DNA of 64,000 bases from contig JAFYEM010000025.1 of the NCBI GenBank assembly GCA_017544265.1, forward strand, positions 113,534 through 177,533, read 5' to 3'. The position numbers and the translations under genes are program-made. The first letter of the stretch is position 1. Each line of letters starts with the position of its first letter. Below are positions 49,511 through 57,490 of the stretch, one piece after another. The DNA is from Bacteroidales bacterium (lineage in GTDB: Bacteria; Bacteroidota; Bacteroidia; Bacteroidales; UBA932). A model generated the notes under the pieces. The model was not told where the DNA came from, did not search any database, and saw only the letters and a program-made list of their open reading frames with translations.

Positions 49511-51424
49511 TCAGTTGCATAATACAGGGAATACGGTAAGGCGCAGGGTGGTGCTGCCGTAGGGTACGAGGTCTATCTCACGAGTCGGTCCGGCGCTCTC
49601 CGCGAGGGCGGGAAGCTCCGGGGTAAGAAGTTCTCCGGAGGGCCCCTTGTCGAAGTCCCATTTTATGGGGCAGACAGTGATGCGAAGGGCCTTTCCGGAA
49701 ATTACGGCGGGCTCTGCGTCAGCTTTGACGGCATAGTTCCACGCTCCTGACGGCTGGATGTCCCAGCATGGGAAAGCGTCGTCGTCGGCAGGATATTTTC
49801 CGTTCATGTTCCCGTAGCGGACGGTATCTTTCGTGAATGTCGCGGGAATGGCGTAACTATAGACAAGCGGGCCTCTCTCGAAATAGACACCGCCGCCGAA
49901 AGCAGTCCTGCGCTCCGCCTTCATGGGCAGATTCAGTTCTACACGGTCGCCGTCTTTCCATTTTCTGTCTATTGTGATGAAACTTCCGCAGGGGAGTGCG
50001 CCTTTCCAGGCTTTGCCGTTCACTTTGAGTCCGGCGCCTGCGCACCATCCGGGAATGCGCAGCGTCAGTTTCGCACTGTGGGCTCCTTTGCCGGCCCTGA
50101 CTTTGATATTCACGCTTTCATCATAGGGATAGGCGGTCTCCTCGATGAAAGTCATTTGCTCGCTGAAACGGAATTCCGAAGGGCCGTAGAGGGCTGCTAC
50201 CGCCTCGTCCTCTCCCCGGAGCCACATCCTGGCGGCGTAATTGGGGAAGAGCCTGTGGATGTTGCCGGCGCAGCATTCTGTCTGATGTGTGGGCCGGTAC
50301 GCCATCCATGTGGAGCAGTAATTGTCTTTATTGTGGTTGGAGGTTCCCGTGGCAAGGAACTGATTGACGGAGGAGTAGTACTGGAGCGCCTTGAAATCGT
50401 CAGTCACGCTGCCTTCTCCGGCGTTGAATACGATTTTCTCGATCATATCCGCATAGCGGGCTTCCTTCAATATCTCCAGGAAGCAGCCCAGAGTCCAGCT
50501 CATGTCTATTGCGTTGCATGTCTCGTGGCTGTGCCAGATTCCGCGTCCCTGCAGCCATTCGGCGCTGGTGAAAAGGCCGTCCGGCAGTCCGTTTTCGGCA
50601 TACAGCCGTTCAAGGGAACTCACTGCGAGATGCCTGTACCAGGGATTTCCGGTGGCGGCGTACAGAAGGATGGGGAGCTTGAGGAACTCGCTCATCGTGA
50701 CTCCATGCATATTGTACGGCTTTTCTCCGAGCAGGAACTGGGGAGTCACCCTGTCGTCGCGTTTTACATCGACTCCTTCCAGCAGCTCTTGCCTGAAGCG
50801 GAAAGCGGAATCCGCGCGGTCAACAAGGGCTTTGTCTCCGGTTTTCGAGGCAGTCCAGAGCATGCCTTCGATGGATATTATGTCGCGTTTGCGGACGAGT
50901 TGCTTAAGGGGAATCGAATAGTAATGCTTCCTGAGGGCCTCGGCTCTCAGCGCGTCGGGGGACACGTCGTCTGCTGCTTTCACGGCGCGGAAAAACACTG
51001 CGAAAGGCCAGGTGTTACTGATTACGCGGCTCCCCAGACGGCCGTTTTCCCAGGGATGCGCCAGTGTGTAGGAAATACCGGCTTCGCCCTTGTCTATTAA
51101 CTCCTTGTCACCCAGCAGATACCCCAGGCGCAGCAGCCCGTCGGTGTAATAGGCGGTCTGCTCATAGCGCCACCAGTCCTGGCCGTGAGTCCCCATGCGG
51201 GGAATCTCGCCGTTCCACAGGCAGGTGTTATAGGGATATGAAAGGGCCTCGGGATGACCTGTAAGGCCATTTTTCTGACTGATAAGTTTTTCCTCCAGCC
51301 ACCCTTCGGCTTTGATGTCCCTGAGGCTGGTTTCCTGCCATGGCTGGGCATTGAGTCTGATGCTGCCATAAACCGCGAAGACAAGCATCCCCGTCAAGGC
51401 AGATAAACGGAATAACGTATTCAT
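49511..51424 (-). CDS. GH127 beta-L-arabinofuranosidase-like glycoside hydrolase
   Basis: A 637-residue exported protein from the ATG at 51424 (signal MNTLFRLSALTGMLVFAVYG). It belongs to the GH127/DUF1680 family. The (alpha/alpha)6 barrel region contains QDWWRYEQTAYYTDGLLRLG, HETCNAIDMSW, and TECCAGNIHRLFPNY; the Glu and Cys residues in the last two fit the zinc-bound Cys nucleophile site of the family. Beta-sandwich domains follow, ending TTLRLTVFPVLCN. Members release L-arabinofuranose from plant or mycobacterial-type glycans. The gene is coupled to the AttH-like gene and has its own promoter. Confidence 0.9.
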   Translation of the reverse strand: MNTLFRLSALTGMLVFAVYGSIRLNAQPWQETSLRDIKAEGWLEEKLISQKNGLTGHPEALSYPYNTCLWNGEIPRMGTHGQDWWRYEQTAYYTDGLLRLGYLLGDKELIDKGEAGISYTLAHPWENGRLGSRVISNTWPFAVFFRAVKAADDVSPDALRAEALRKHYYSIPLKQLVRKRDIISIEGMLWTASKTGDKALVDRADSAFRFRQELLEGVDVKRDDRVTPQFLLGEKPYNMHGVTMSEFLKLPILLYAATGNPWYRHLAVSSLERLYAENGLPDGLFTSAEWLQGRGIWHSHETCNAIDMSWTLGCFLEILKEARYADMIEKIVFNAGEGSVTDDFKALQYYSSVNQFLATGTSNHNKDNYCSTWMAYRPTHQTECCAGNIHRLFPNYAARMWLRGEDEAVAALYGPSEFRFSEQMTFIEETAYPYDESVNIKVRAGKGAHSAKLTLRIPGWCAGAGLKVNGKAWKGALPCGSFITIDRKWKDGDRVELNLPMKAERRTAFGGGVYFERGPLVYSYAIPATFTKDTVRYGNMNGKYPADDDAFPCWDIQPSGAWNYAVKADAEPAVISGKALRITVCPIKWDFDKGPSGELLTPELPALAESAGPTREIDLVPYGSTTLRLTVFPVLCN

Positions 51425-51441
51425 AGACAAACAAAATTTTG

Positions 51442-51449
51442 CAAATTTA
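51442..51449 (-). promoter_or_regulatory. -7 box of the GH127 gene
   Basis: TAAATTTG on the minus strand, 18 bases before the ATG at 51424. Confidence 0.5.
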
Positions 51450-51450
51450 A

Positions 51451-51575
51451 TAAAAAACTCTCGCGAAATCACTATGTTTGCAACTCGTACGAATTAGCGG
51501 TACGGCCCTTTAGCTTGTATACATTGCTCCTCCATCTTCATTACCGGGGCATCAGTTGATTCCGGTCAAACGCAT
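51451..51575 (+). pseudogene. 5' fragment of a tyrosine-phosphatase-like gene with its promoter
   Basis: This stretch aligns with 47450-47577, covering the leader, the -7 box (TATGTTTG at 51473) and the first codons of the phosphatase gene. The ATG has become ATT; the later part still encodes a match to HQFIPVRRI (HQLIPVKRI). The rest of the gene is gone and greA starts 34 bases later. The old promoter may now drive greA. Confidence 0.8.
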
Positions 51576-51609
51576 TTTCTTTTTGCGGAAAAATTTGTAC
51601 CTTCGGGCC

Positions 51610-52077
51610 ATGGAATACCTGTCAAAACAAAGATACGACGAAATTGCAGCCGAGTTGAGCCATCTTGTGCGCGAGGTCTATCCCAAAGTGACGGAAGACC
51701 TTGCGGAGGCCAGCGCCCAGGGGGACAGAAGCGATAATGCTGGTTACCGCGAGGCGAGGCGCATCCAGGGGAAGACCATCAGCCGTATCCGTTTCCTGCA
51801 GAAGGTCCTTGAGAATTCCCGTGTAATCGACCCCGACGTTCTCCCCAAAGACAGGGTCTGTCTTCTGAGCCGGGTCGAATTCACGAACCTCTCGTCAAAT
51901 ACCCGCATGCAATTCATGATAGTCAGCCCCCACGAGATGGACATTGCCTCTGGCAAGATTTCGCTGAAATCCCCGATCGGCGCTGCCCTGATGGACAAGA
52001 AAGTCGGTGAAACCGCCGAGGTTAGTGTCCCCTCCGGCATCCTGCGCCTTAGAATTGAAAGCATTACGTACGATTGA
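51610..52077 (+). CDS. GreA/GreB-family transcription elongation factor
   Basis: A 155-residue protein from the ATG at 51610; the frame extends further upstream into the phosphatase fragment but that part is not Gre-like. The N-terminal coiled coil has MEYLSKQRYDEIAAELSHL and ASAQGDRSDNAGYREARR, whose acidic tip (SDNAGY) corresponds to the DNAEY of GreA. The C-terminal FKBP-like domain has SPHEMDIASGKISLKSPIGAALMDKKVGE. The family rescues backtracked RNA polymerase by stimulating transcript cleavage. The tip has N-A-G instead of N-A-E, so cleavage activity may be altered. Confidence 0.9.
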   Translation: MEYLSKQRYDEIAAELSHLVREVYPKVTEDLAEASAQGDRSDNAGYREARRIQGKTISRIRFLQKVLENSRVIDPDVLPKDRVCLLSRVEFTNLSSNTRMQFMIVSPHEMDIASGKISLKSPIGAALMDKKVGETAEVSVPSGILRLRIESITYD

Positions 52078-52091
52078 GTTGCCATTCCTCC

Positions 52092-52183
52092 GCCGTCACC
52101 TGACATGGCCCCGGCGGCTTAATAGGGGGTCGATGCCGCCGGAGCCATGCCAGCTGCCGACGTCCCTCGCGGCGGTGACGCCA
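52092..52183. repeat. Nested inverted repeats between greA and the convergent membrane gene
   Basis: CATGGCCCCGGCGGC at 52104-52118 pairs with 52135-52149 at 14 of 15 positions across a 16-base loop. An outer pair, GCCGTCACC near 52092-52100 and GGTGACGCC near 52175-52183, can extend the structure. It lies in the 125-base gap between converging genes and is much richer in G and C than the flanks. It may terminate both genes or be a repeat-element copy. Confidence 0.6.
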
Positions 52184-52202
52184 CGCAGCTGTCTCCGACG
52201 AA

Positions 52203-52697
52203 CTAGCTCAAATCTGCAAAGATAATCCAGCCAGTGGGGTAATTGTATGTAAGGAATCCGGTCAGGAAAATGTCAATGAGTATGAGAACAGTCCAGATGG
52301 GCCATCCTCGGCGGACGAGCTGGAGACGGCGCAGGCGTTTTGCAAGAAGGACAAATCCGACCATTGACGCTATGTATATCAGCACATCCAAAGCCATTAT
52401 CTCGTGCCTGACGAATACCCAATAAGCAAAAAAGCACGCGATTATGGCCGGTACCATTGCAAGCCCGCCAAGTACGGGCGCGCCGATTTCCCGTATGTCG
52501 CGCCGGCTGACTACAAGATACAGGCTTAGCAGCAGCGACGGGTAGAACACCATCTTTGTATGTGCCATAACGCTCTCCTGGACTGGGAAGATATAGCCAA
52601 GGAAGTGATTGAAAAATGGCAGATGATGAACGAAATGCATACTTGTGCCGATTATCGTGAGAAGGACTATTGCCCATATTGTTTCTTTGCGCGACAT
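52203..52697 (-). CDS. DUF6512-like integral membrane protein
   Basis: A 164-residue protein from the ATG at 52697; the longer frame adds hydrophilic residues over the promoter. It has five hydrophobic segments and the N-terminal motif IIGTSMHFVHHLPFFNHFLGYIFPVQESVMAH, with conserved His pairs, as in DUF6512-like proteins of Firmicutes and Bacteroidetes. Function unknown. Confidence 0.7.
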   Translation of the reverse strand: MSRKETIWAIVLLTIIGTSMHFVHHLPFFNHFLGYIFPVQESVMAHTKMVFYPSLLLSLYLVVSRRDIREIGAPVLGGLAMVPAIIACFFAYWVFVRHEIMALDVLIYIASMVGFVLLAKRLRRLQLVRRGWPIWTVLILIDIFLTGFLTYNYPTGWIIFADLS

Positions 52698-52721
52698 TGA
52701 TGCGATGTTATGATTGTCGCG

Positions 52722-52729
52722 CAAAAATA
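52722..52729 (-). promoter_or_regulatory. -7 box of the DUF6512-like gene
   Basis: TATTTTTG on the minus strand fits TAnnTTTG, 25 bases before the ATG at 52697; no convincing -33 element. Confidence 0.4.
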
Positions 52730-52737
52730 GAATCAGT

Positions 52738-52760
52738 ATTTTGCAACTTGGTTGCAAAAT
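52738..52760. promoter_or_regulatory. Perfect dyad in a divergent promoter region
   Basis: ATTTTGCAAC at 52738-52747 and its exact complement at 52751-52760, with a three-base TTG centre, lie between the DUF6512-like gene and the phosphotransferase gene, next to the -7 box of the former. This is a candidate operator for a dimeric regulator. Confidence 0.5.
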
Positions 52761-52814
52761 GATGTTCGGAGGGCATTGCTATTAAAATATAGTGATTATT
52801 GTTCAGAAGTTGTG

Positions 52815-52822
52815 TATATTTG
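52815..52822 (+). promoter_or_regulatory. -7 box of the phosphotransferase gene
   Basis: TATATTTG at 52815-52822, 20 bases before the ATG at 52843. Confidence 0.5.
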
Positions 52823-52842
52823 TCCGTTTAACAAATTCTACA

Positions 52843-53715
52843 ATGGAAAATTACGAAAAAATTAATCTGGACGAGTACGTTCAGAGCGGGGAGGGTGGAC
52901 AGGCCCTCACATACACCCGGAACGATGGCAGTGCTATGGCTAAATTATTCATGTATGGCCTTGGTACGGATACTATTGAAAGTGAATTCCGAAAATCCCT
53001 GGCTGTCTATGAGGCCGGCATCCCATGCCCGAGGCCGATCCGGCTTGTGACCGACGGCGAGCGCTTCGGCGCTGAATATGAGGTTATTCCTAACAAACGC
53101 TCTTTCACCCGCATCATTTCCGAGGAGCCTGAGCAGCTGGAACCGCTTACCATAAAATTCGCGCAGATGGGCAGGAAACTGCATTCGACACCGGCGGACA
53201 CGGCTGTATTCCCGGATATGAAGGATGTGGTCCGTCCCTGGATAGAGAATTCCGAGTGTATTTCCGATCCGCTTCGCGCCCGTCTGCTCTCCGCTCTGGA
53301 CAGCATTCCGTCTGTGAAGACTTGCGTACACGGGGACTTCCATATAGGCAATATCATCACCGACGGCGAAAAAGACTATTGGATAGACCTCGGCGATTTT
53401 GCCTACGGCGCTCCCGAGTGGGATCTGTCGATGAATTTTTATCTGGCCTATTATATGTCGCCGGAGTATATGTATAACCTTTTCCACCTTGACAAGGCGA
53501 CATTCCTGAGGCACTGGGCCTGTCTGGTGAGGTCGTATTACGGACTCAGTACGCTGGAGGAACAGCATGCGAAGGAAAAGGAAATGCTGAAATATACTGT
53601 GCTTAAGCTTTTCATGTTCTTCTGCAAGCGACACAACGGAAAAGGAGACCCCAATCCTCAGTTGGAGGGTCTGGCCAATGCTTTCCTCGCAGGCATCGCG
53701 CCCGGAGTGTTTTAA
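52843..53715 (+). CDS. Aminoglycoside-phosphotransferase-fold kinase (TIGR02172-like)
   Basis: A 290-residue protein from the ATG at 52843. The kinase-like fold motifs are TCVHGDFHIGNIITDG near 162-177 (catalytic Asp and Asn) and DYWIDLGDFAYG near 180-191 (metal-binding Asp), with SFTRIISEEPEQ and DLSMNFYLAYYM flanking. It resembles the TIGR02172 family, widespread in gut Firmicutes and Bacteroidetes, whose substrate is unknown; resistance to aminoglycosides should not be assumed. It is followed after 16 bases by a phosphatase gene, so kinase and phosphatase are likely co-transcribed. Confidence 0.85.
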   Translation: MENYEKINLDEYVQSGEGGQALTYTRNDGSAMAKLFMYGLGTDTIESEFRKSLAVYEAGIPCPRPIRLVTDGERFGAEYEVIPNKRSFTRIISEEPEQLEPLTIKFAQMGRKLHSTPADTAVFPDMKDVVRPWIENSECISDPLRARLLSALDSIPSVKTCVHGDFHIGNIITDGEKDYWIDLGDFAYGAPEWDLSMNFYLAYYMSPEYMYNLFHLDKATFLRHWACLVRSYYGLSTLEEQHAKEKEMLKYTVLKLFMFFCKRHNGKGDPNPQLEGLANAFLAGIAPGVF

Positions 53716-53731
53716 TAAATGTCAGTAAAAT

Positions 53732-54607
53732 ATGAATCGTATTGCGCTAATTCTGACTTCACTTATTATGATGTCGGCTTGTTCTACTGCACCCAAGGAC
53801 AGGACCATTGTCTTTGACGGTATTGAAAATGCACGTGAACTGGGAGGTCTTGTCATGCAGGACGGACGGAGTATCCGCAGCGGAAAACTGGTCCGTTCCG
53901 GCGAACTCTCGCAGGCTTCCGACCGCGATCTGTCAATATTGAAAGATCGTTTTGCATTGACCGATGTCTATGATTTCCGCTTCGACATGGAACGCGACCG
54001 CAAACCGGACCGTGAAATCGAAGGCGTCCGGAACACCTCTCTTTCCACCCTCCCGCAGGCCTTCCTGGAGGCATTCTCATCCGGCCGTGCAGACAGCACC
54101 ACTGTGCAGTCTGCCAACCTGATGGACGCGCTCGCGTCGTTTGCCTTCAATCCTAAGGCGCAGCTTATGGCGGAGCGACTGTATCCGGCGATCGTGTCGG
54201 ACACGCTGTCGCAGCGGCGCTACGGGCAGTTCCTGCGTGGCGTACTGGAGGCTGAAGGGGGAGTCCTGTGGCACTGTTCCCAGGGCAAAGACCGCTGCGG
54301 ATGGGGTTCGGCCTTCGTGCTGGCTTCGCTGGGCGCCAGCCGCGAGACCATAGTGGAGGATTTCGCACTGTCCAATATTTCGTACGCGCAGGCCATCGAG
54401 GCCGTATCGGCCAGGATCATTGAGAAAGGCGGAGGTGAACCCGAACTCAATTTCATCCGCTTGATGGTCGGCGTGAACGTGGAGAACTTCGAGAGCACCC
54501 TGGATATGATAGAGTCGCAGTACGGCTCCCTTCAGGTCTATCTTGAGAATGCCCTCGGTTTTACTGCTGACGAGCAGCAGCAGATGAAGGACAAGTATCT
54601 TAACTGA
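53732..54607 (+). CDS. Tyrosine-phosphatase-like lipoprotein (CX5R family)
   Basis: A 291-residue paralog of the protein at 47524, here with a lipoprotein signal (LILTSLIMMSAC). It shares NARELGGLVMQDGRSIRSGKLV with the N terminus of its relative, VYDFRFDMERDRKPDREI in the middle and the catalytic P-loop WHCSQGKDRCG near 179-189. The Cys and Arg of CX5R are kept, while KDRTG has become KDRCG. It should act at the envelope, whereas the 47524 copy is cytoplasmic. It ends directly against the convergent adhesin gene. Confidence 0.88.
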   Translation: MNRIALILTSLIMMSACSTAPKDRTIVFDGIENARELGGLVMQDGRSIRSGKLVRSGELSQASDRDLSILKDRFALTDVYDFRFDMERDRKPDREIEGVRNTSLSTLPQAFLEAFSSGRADSTTVQSANLMDALASFAFNPKAQLMAERLYPAIVSDTLSQRRYGQFLRGVLEAEGGVLWHCSQGKDRCGWGSAFVLASLGASRETIVEDFALSNISYAQAIEAVSARIIEKGGGEPELNFIRLMVGVNVENFESTLDMIESQYGSLQVYLENALGFTADEQQQMKDKYLN

Positions 54608-57490
54608 TTACTGGTCGTCTATACCCACGTACTTGACGCTCCAGCCTGCGGGGACTATAGTGTTCCAGGTGCTGCCGTAGTCGGTGACCGGATTCAGTGC
54701 GCTGTTCAGCCAGAGTTCACCGCTCGCCGCGATGCCGCCGCACCAGTTGGTCCCGTCGGAGAAGAATGCGTCATTACGGTAATTGTCCTTGCCGAGCATC
54801 TTGATGCAGCTTAACTTCGCGCATCCGTAGAACATTCTCTGGTAGCATCCCTGACTCAGTTTCGTGGCTGCCAGCGCCGGTGCACTTTCAAGATTAGAGC
54901 AGTTGTAGAACATATTTCGGTAGCAGGTCTTGCCAAGGCTTGTGGCCGGCAGCAGCTGAGGTCCGCGCACCAGGTTGGTGCAACTGTCGAACATGGACTT
55001 GAAGGCGTTCTCGGACACGGTCATCATAGGTATCTCGAGCATATAAGCATCGATAAGATTCTTATTAGCCTTCAAGAAGTCCAGGAATGTCGCACCGGCA
55101 AGCGTTGAACCTTCTGTCACATAGCTGTCACCGACCACCAGCGAGGCAAGGTTGCCGCCAATTTCGAATCTGCCGCCGGTGCAGGAGAATCTGCCCTGAT
55201 TCCAGGATTTGGCTGGCGATTCGTGGCTGCCCGCGCTGATACTGATCTTCTTTCCTGCAGCCACGGAGATGCTTTGGTTGCTACTGTAGGAAGTCCATTC
55301 ACCGTCGTCTATCTTGTATTCGCCGGCATGGTACAGTCTGATAGTACAATTATCTATAGCTGTGACATAGAAGTGGTTCGTAGGCCTTGATGGAGCATCC
55401 TGATTCTCGAAGCTTGTGCTGGCTTTGGAGAAGTACTCGTTGTAGACCCAGATGGGTGTGGCGCTGTCGGGCTGGTTGGTCTTGAAGTAGCTATGGAAAG
55501 TGCGTTCACCCTCGCTTACCGGCAGGCCCGAATACTCATCCCAGGTAAGTGTCCTGATGTAGTAGAATGCCGGGTTGTCCTTATAAACTGATTCAGTCGT
55601 TGCAATCGAATGCCCCGAAACGACCGGCAGGTTGACGCTTTGGGAAGTGTCAGGCGTCAGCGTCCCATTCTCGGGTTCGATGATAAATTCCAGCGGGAAC
55701 ATGGATTTCGGCAGTTCAGAAGGGACGGTTATGTCCACTGTCACGGGAGTGCCCGTAACGTGCAGCACGGGGTCGTCGCAGGTAACTCTCATGGGCTGCT
55801 TTCTCTGAAGTGTAATTTCAACCTCCCTGTAGAGGCGCAGGTCCTGATGGTTGCCGGGATTGTGGCCTATAATCTTTATCTTCTGGGTCTTTGTCTGTTC
55901 CAGCGGTTCCAACGTATTGAACCGTATGGTGCGGATTCCCGGCACGCCGCCAACGGTGGCGGCCTCAGGGAAGAAGAAGCCCCTTGACGGAACTCTGTTC
56001 CCGTTGCCGTCATAGAGGATGATAATGTCATCTTCGCCGTTCTCCATAGGCACAAGTTCCACCCTTACGGCGGCTGTGTTCAGATTTGGTTCATCCGAAT
56101 TCACGTTGTTGAAGAAACGGGCATAAAGTTCGTAGTAAGAACCTTCTTCAGCAGGACCGCTGTAGGTCCTTGTCATAAACGGCTCGACCACCAGGCGGGT
56201 GGTACCATTGGAAATATCGGAAAGGTGGCGCATGGAAATGTCCGCCGAGATGTCTTCGACGCCGGAAGAAACGGCGGCGAGTTCCGGAGTGAGAACGCCC
56301 TCGGAAGAGATTCGATGCAACTGGATATTGTAACGGAAGTTCCTGTAGATGGGGTAATAACGGGAGACGGTCTGGGAGCCTTCTACCTTGGATTCCATAA
56401 GGTCCAGTCGGTAGTAGTACCAATTGTCGTCATCCTCGAATTTTCCGCATACGATTATGAATGTGGGACCGATATGCTCTGTAGGTGCACCCCGCTCATA
56501 AATATAGAAGCCGCTTTCGGTGTCGTTTTCGTCATACAGCAGCACCCTTCCGTTGCTGGTGGATGGATCCTCGAATTCTGAAGCCGGCGGGATATAGGTA
56601 CTCAGAGCCACACTGGAGGGCATATTGCCCAGATAGTTTATATCCTCTTCCAACTGTTCGAAAGTACACTTTTCATAGCCGCTGAAGCGATAGCCGGAAG
56701 GTGGGCTGAAGTCAAAGCGGTTCACCGCAACCGTCTCGTTGCTCCTGTATGGCACGACCGAGCCATGTTCCGGATAGAAGATGACGGAATAACTGTGGAG
56801 CATGAAATTGTCGGATGCGTTGGTGACTTGTAGCTTTGCGAAGTTCCTGATGAGCGGAATATGCTGGAAGTATCCCATAGTCTCGTCGTCCGGCACATAG
56901 CTTCCGTTCTGCATTATGGGCTCATGGGTGTCGGGGTCTATCCTGGCCTTGATGTGCGGTACAACAAGTTTCTGCCAGTATGCCTGCTTATTGTCATAGC
57001 TCAGTATGTCGGGGAGACTCTGATAGGAGTATGAACCGGTAATCAGTTGGTTTTCATCTACATTGCCGAGGATATGGATGGTGCGGGCGAAGTCGGAAAG
57101 TTCCAGTTGGGCTGTGAACCTGTACAAGGTTACATGCCGGTCTTCATTGGGAAGAGGATATATGTTTTCCGGGATTTCATAGTTCTCGACGGTATCCAGC
57201 AGTGTGGCTTTCCTGATGTACTTGATGCTCTGGCTGCCGCCGCAGACGATCAGATACAGCATGTCCGGATCCAGATAGGGAGTATCGGTAATGTCCCCGT
57301 CGCCGCTGGCAAGTGATTTGGTGGCGGGATGGACCTGTACGTCGGGCACTGAGAAGGTGATTGTCACCGGGGCGCCTTCGAGGGAGGTTCCTGATATGGA
57401 ATTGACCTCGACGGGGCTGATCTGCTCCAGCTCGGCTGTGCAGGACAGCGCCAGTATTACGGCGAAGAAATATGCGGTCAGTCTTCTCAT
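54608..57490 (-). CDS. Fimbrillin-like lipoprotein with BspA-type cysteine/leucine repeats
   Basis: A 960-residue protein from the ATG at 57490, which overlaps the previous stop (ATGA) and gives a lipoprotein signal (MRRLTAYFFAVILALSC). The N-terminal part resembles fimbrillin/DUF4906-type proteins (VTLYRFTAQLELSDFARTIHILGN). The C terminus (about 815-925) has repeats of about 23 residues of the form MFxxCxNLxxAPxLxATxLxxxCYxx, related to the leucine-rich BspA type, probably a ligand-binding part. It is the last gene of a fimbrial operon and could be a tip adhesin. A role in binding is inferred. Confidence 0.78.
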   Translation of the reverse strand: MRRLTAYFFAVILALSCTAELEQISPVEVNSISGTSLEGAPVTITFSVPDVQVHPATKSLASGDGDITDTPYLDPDMLYLIVCGGSQSIKYIRKATLLDTVENYEIPENIYPLPNEDRHVTLYRFTAQLELSDFARTIHILGNVDENQLITGSYSYQSLPDILSYDNKQAYWQKLVVPHIKARIDPDTHEPIMQNGSYVPDDETMGYFQHIPLIRNFAKLQVTNASDNFMLHSYSVIFYPEHGSVVPYRSNETVAVNRFDFSPPSGYRFSGYEKCTFEQLEEDINYLGNMPSSVALSTYIPPASEFEDPSTSNGRVLLYDENDTESGFYIYERGAPTEHIGPTFIIVCGKFEDDDNWYYYRLDLMESKVEGSQTVSRYYPIYRNFRYNIQLHRISSEGVLTPELAAVSSGVEDISADISMRHLSDISNGTTRLVVEPFMTRTYSGPAEEGSYYELYARFFNNVNSDEPNLNTAAVRVELVPMENGEDDIIILYDGNGNRVPSRGFFFPEAATVGGVPGIRTIRFNTLEPLEQTKTQKIKIIGHNPGNHQDLRLYREVEITLQRKQPMRVTCDDPVLHVTGTPVTVDITVPSELPKSMFPLEFIIEPENGTLTPDTSQSVNLPVVSGHSIATTESVYKDNPAFYYIRTLTWDEYSGLPVSEGERTFHSYFKTNQPDSATPIWVYNEYFSKASTSFENQDAPSRPTNHFYVTAIDNCTIRLYHAGEYKIDDGEWTSYSSNQSISVAAGKKISISAGSHESPAKSWNQGRFSCTGGRFEIGGNLASLVVGDSYVTEGSTLAGATFLDFLKANKNLIDAYMLEIPMMTVSENAFKSMFDSCTNLVRGPQLLPATSLGKTCYRNMFYNCSNLESAPALAATKLSQGCYQRMFYGCAKLSCIKMLGKDNYRNDAFFSDGTNWCGGIAASGELWLNSALNPVTDYGSTWNTIVPAGWSVKYVGIDDQ

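Noticed and set aside
50078-51100. 340-residue plus-strand open frame
   Set aside because: Antisense to the GH127 gene, no start signal or domain.
52843-53715. Aminoglycoside resistance gene
   Set aside because: Only the kinase fold is shared; it resembles a chromosomal family of unknown substrate, with no mobile element nearby.
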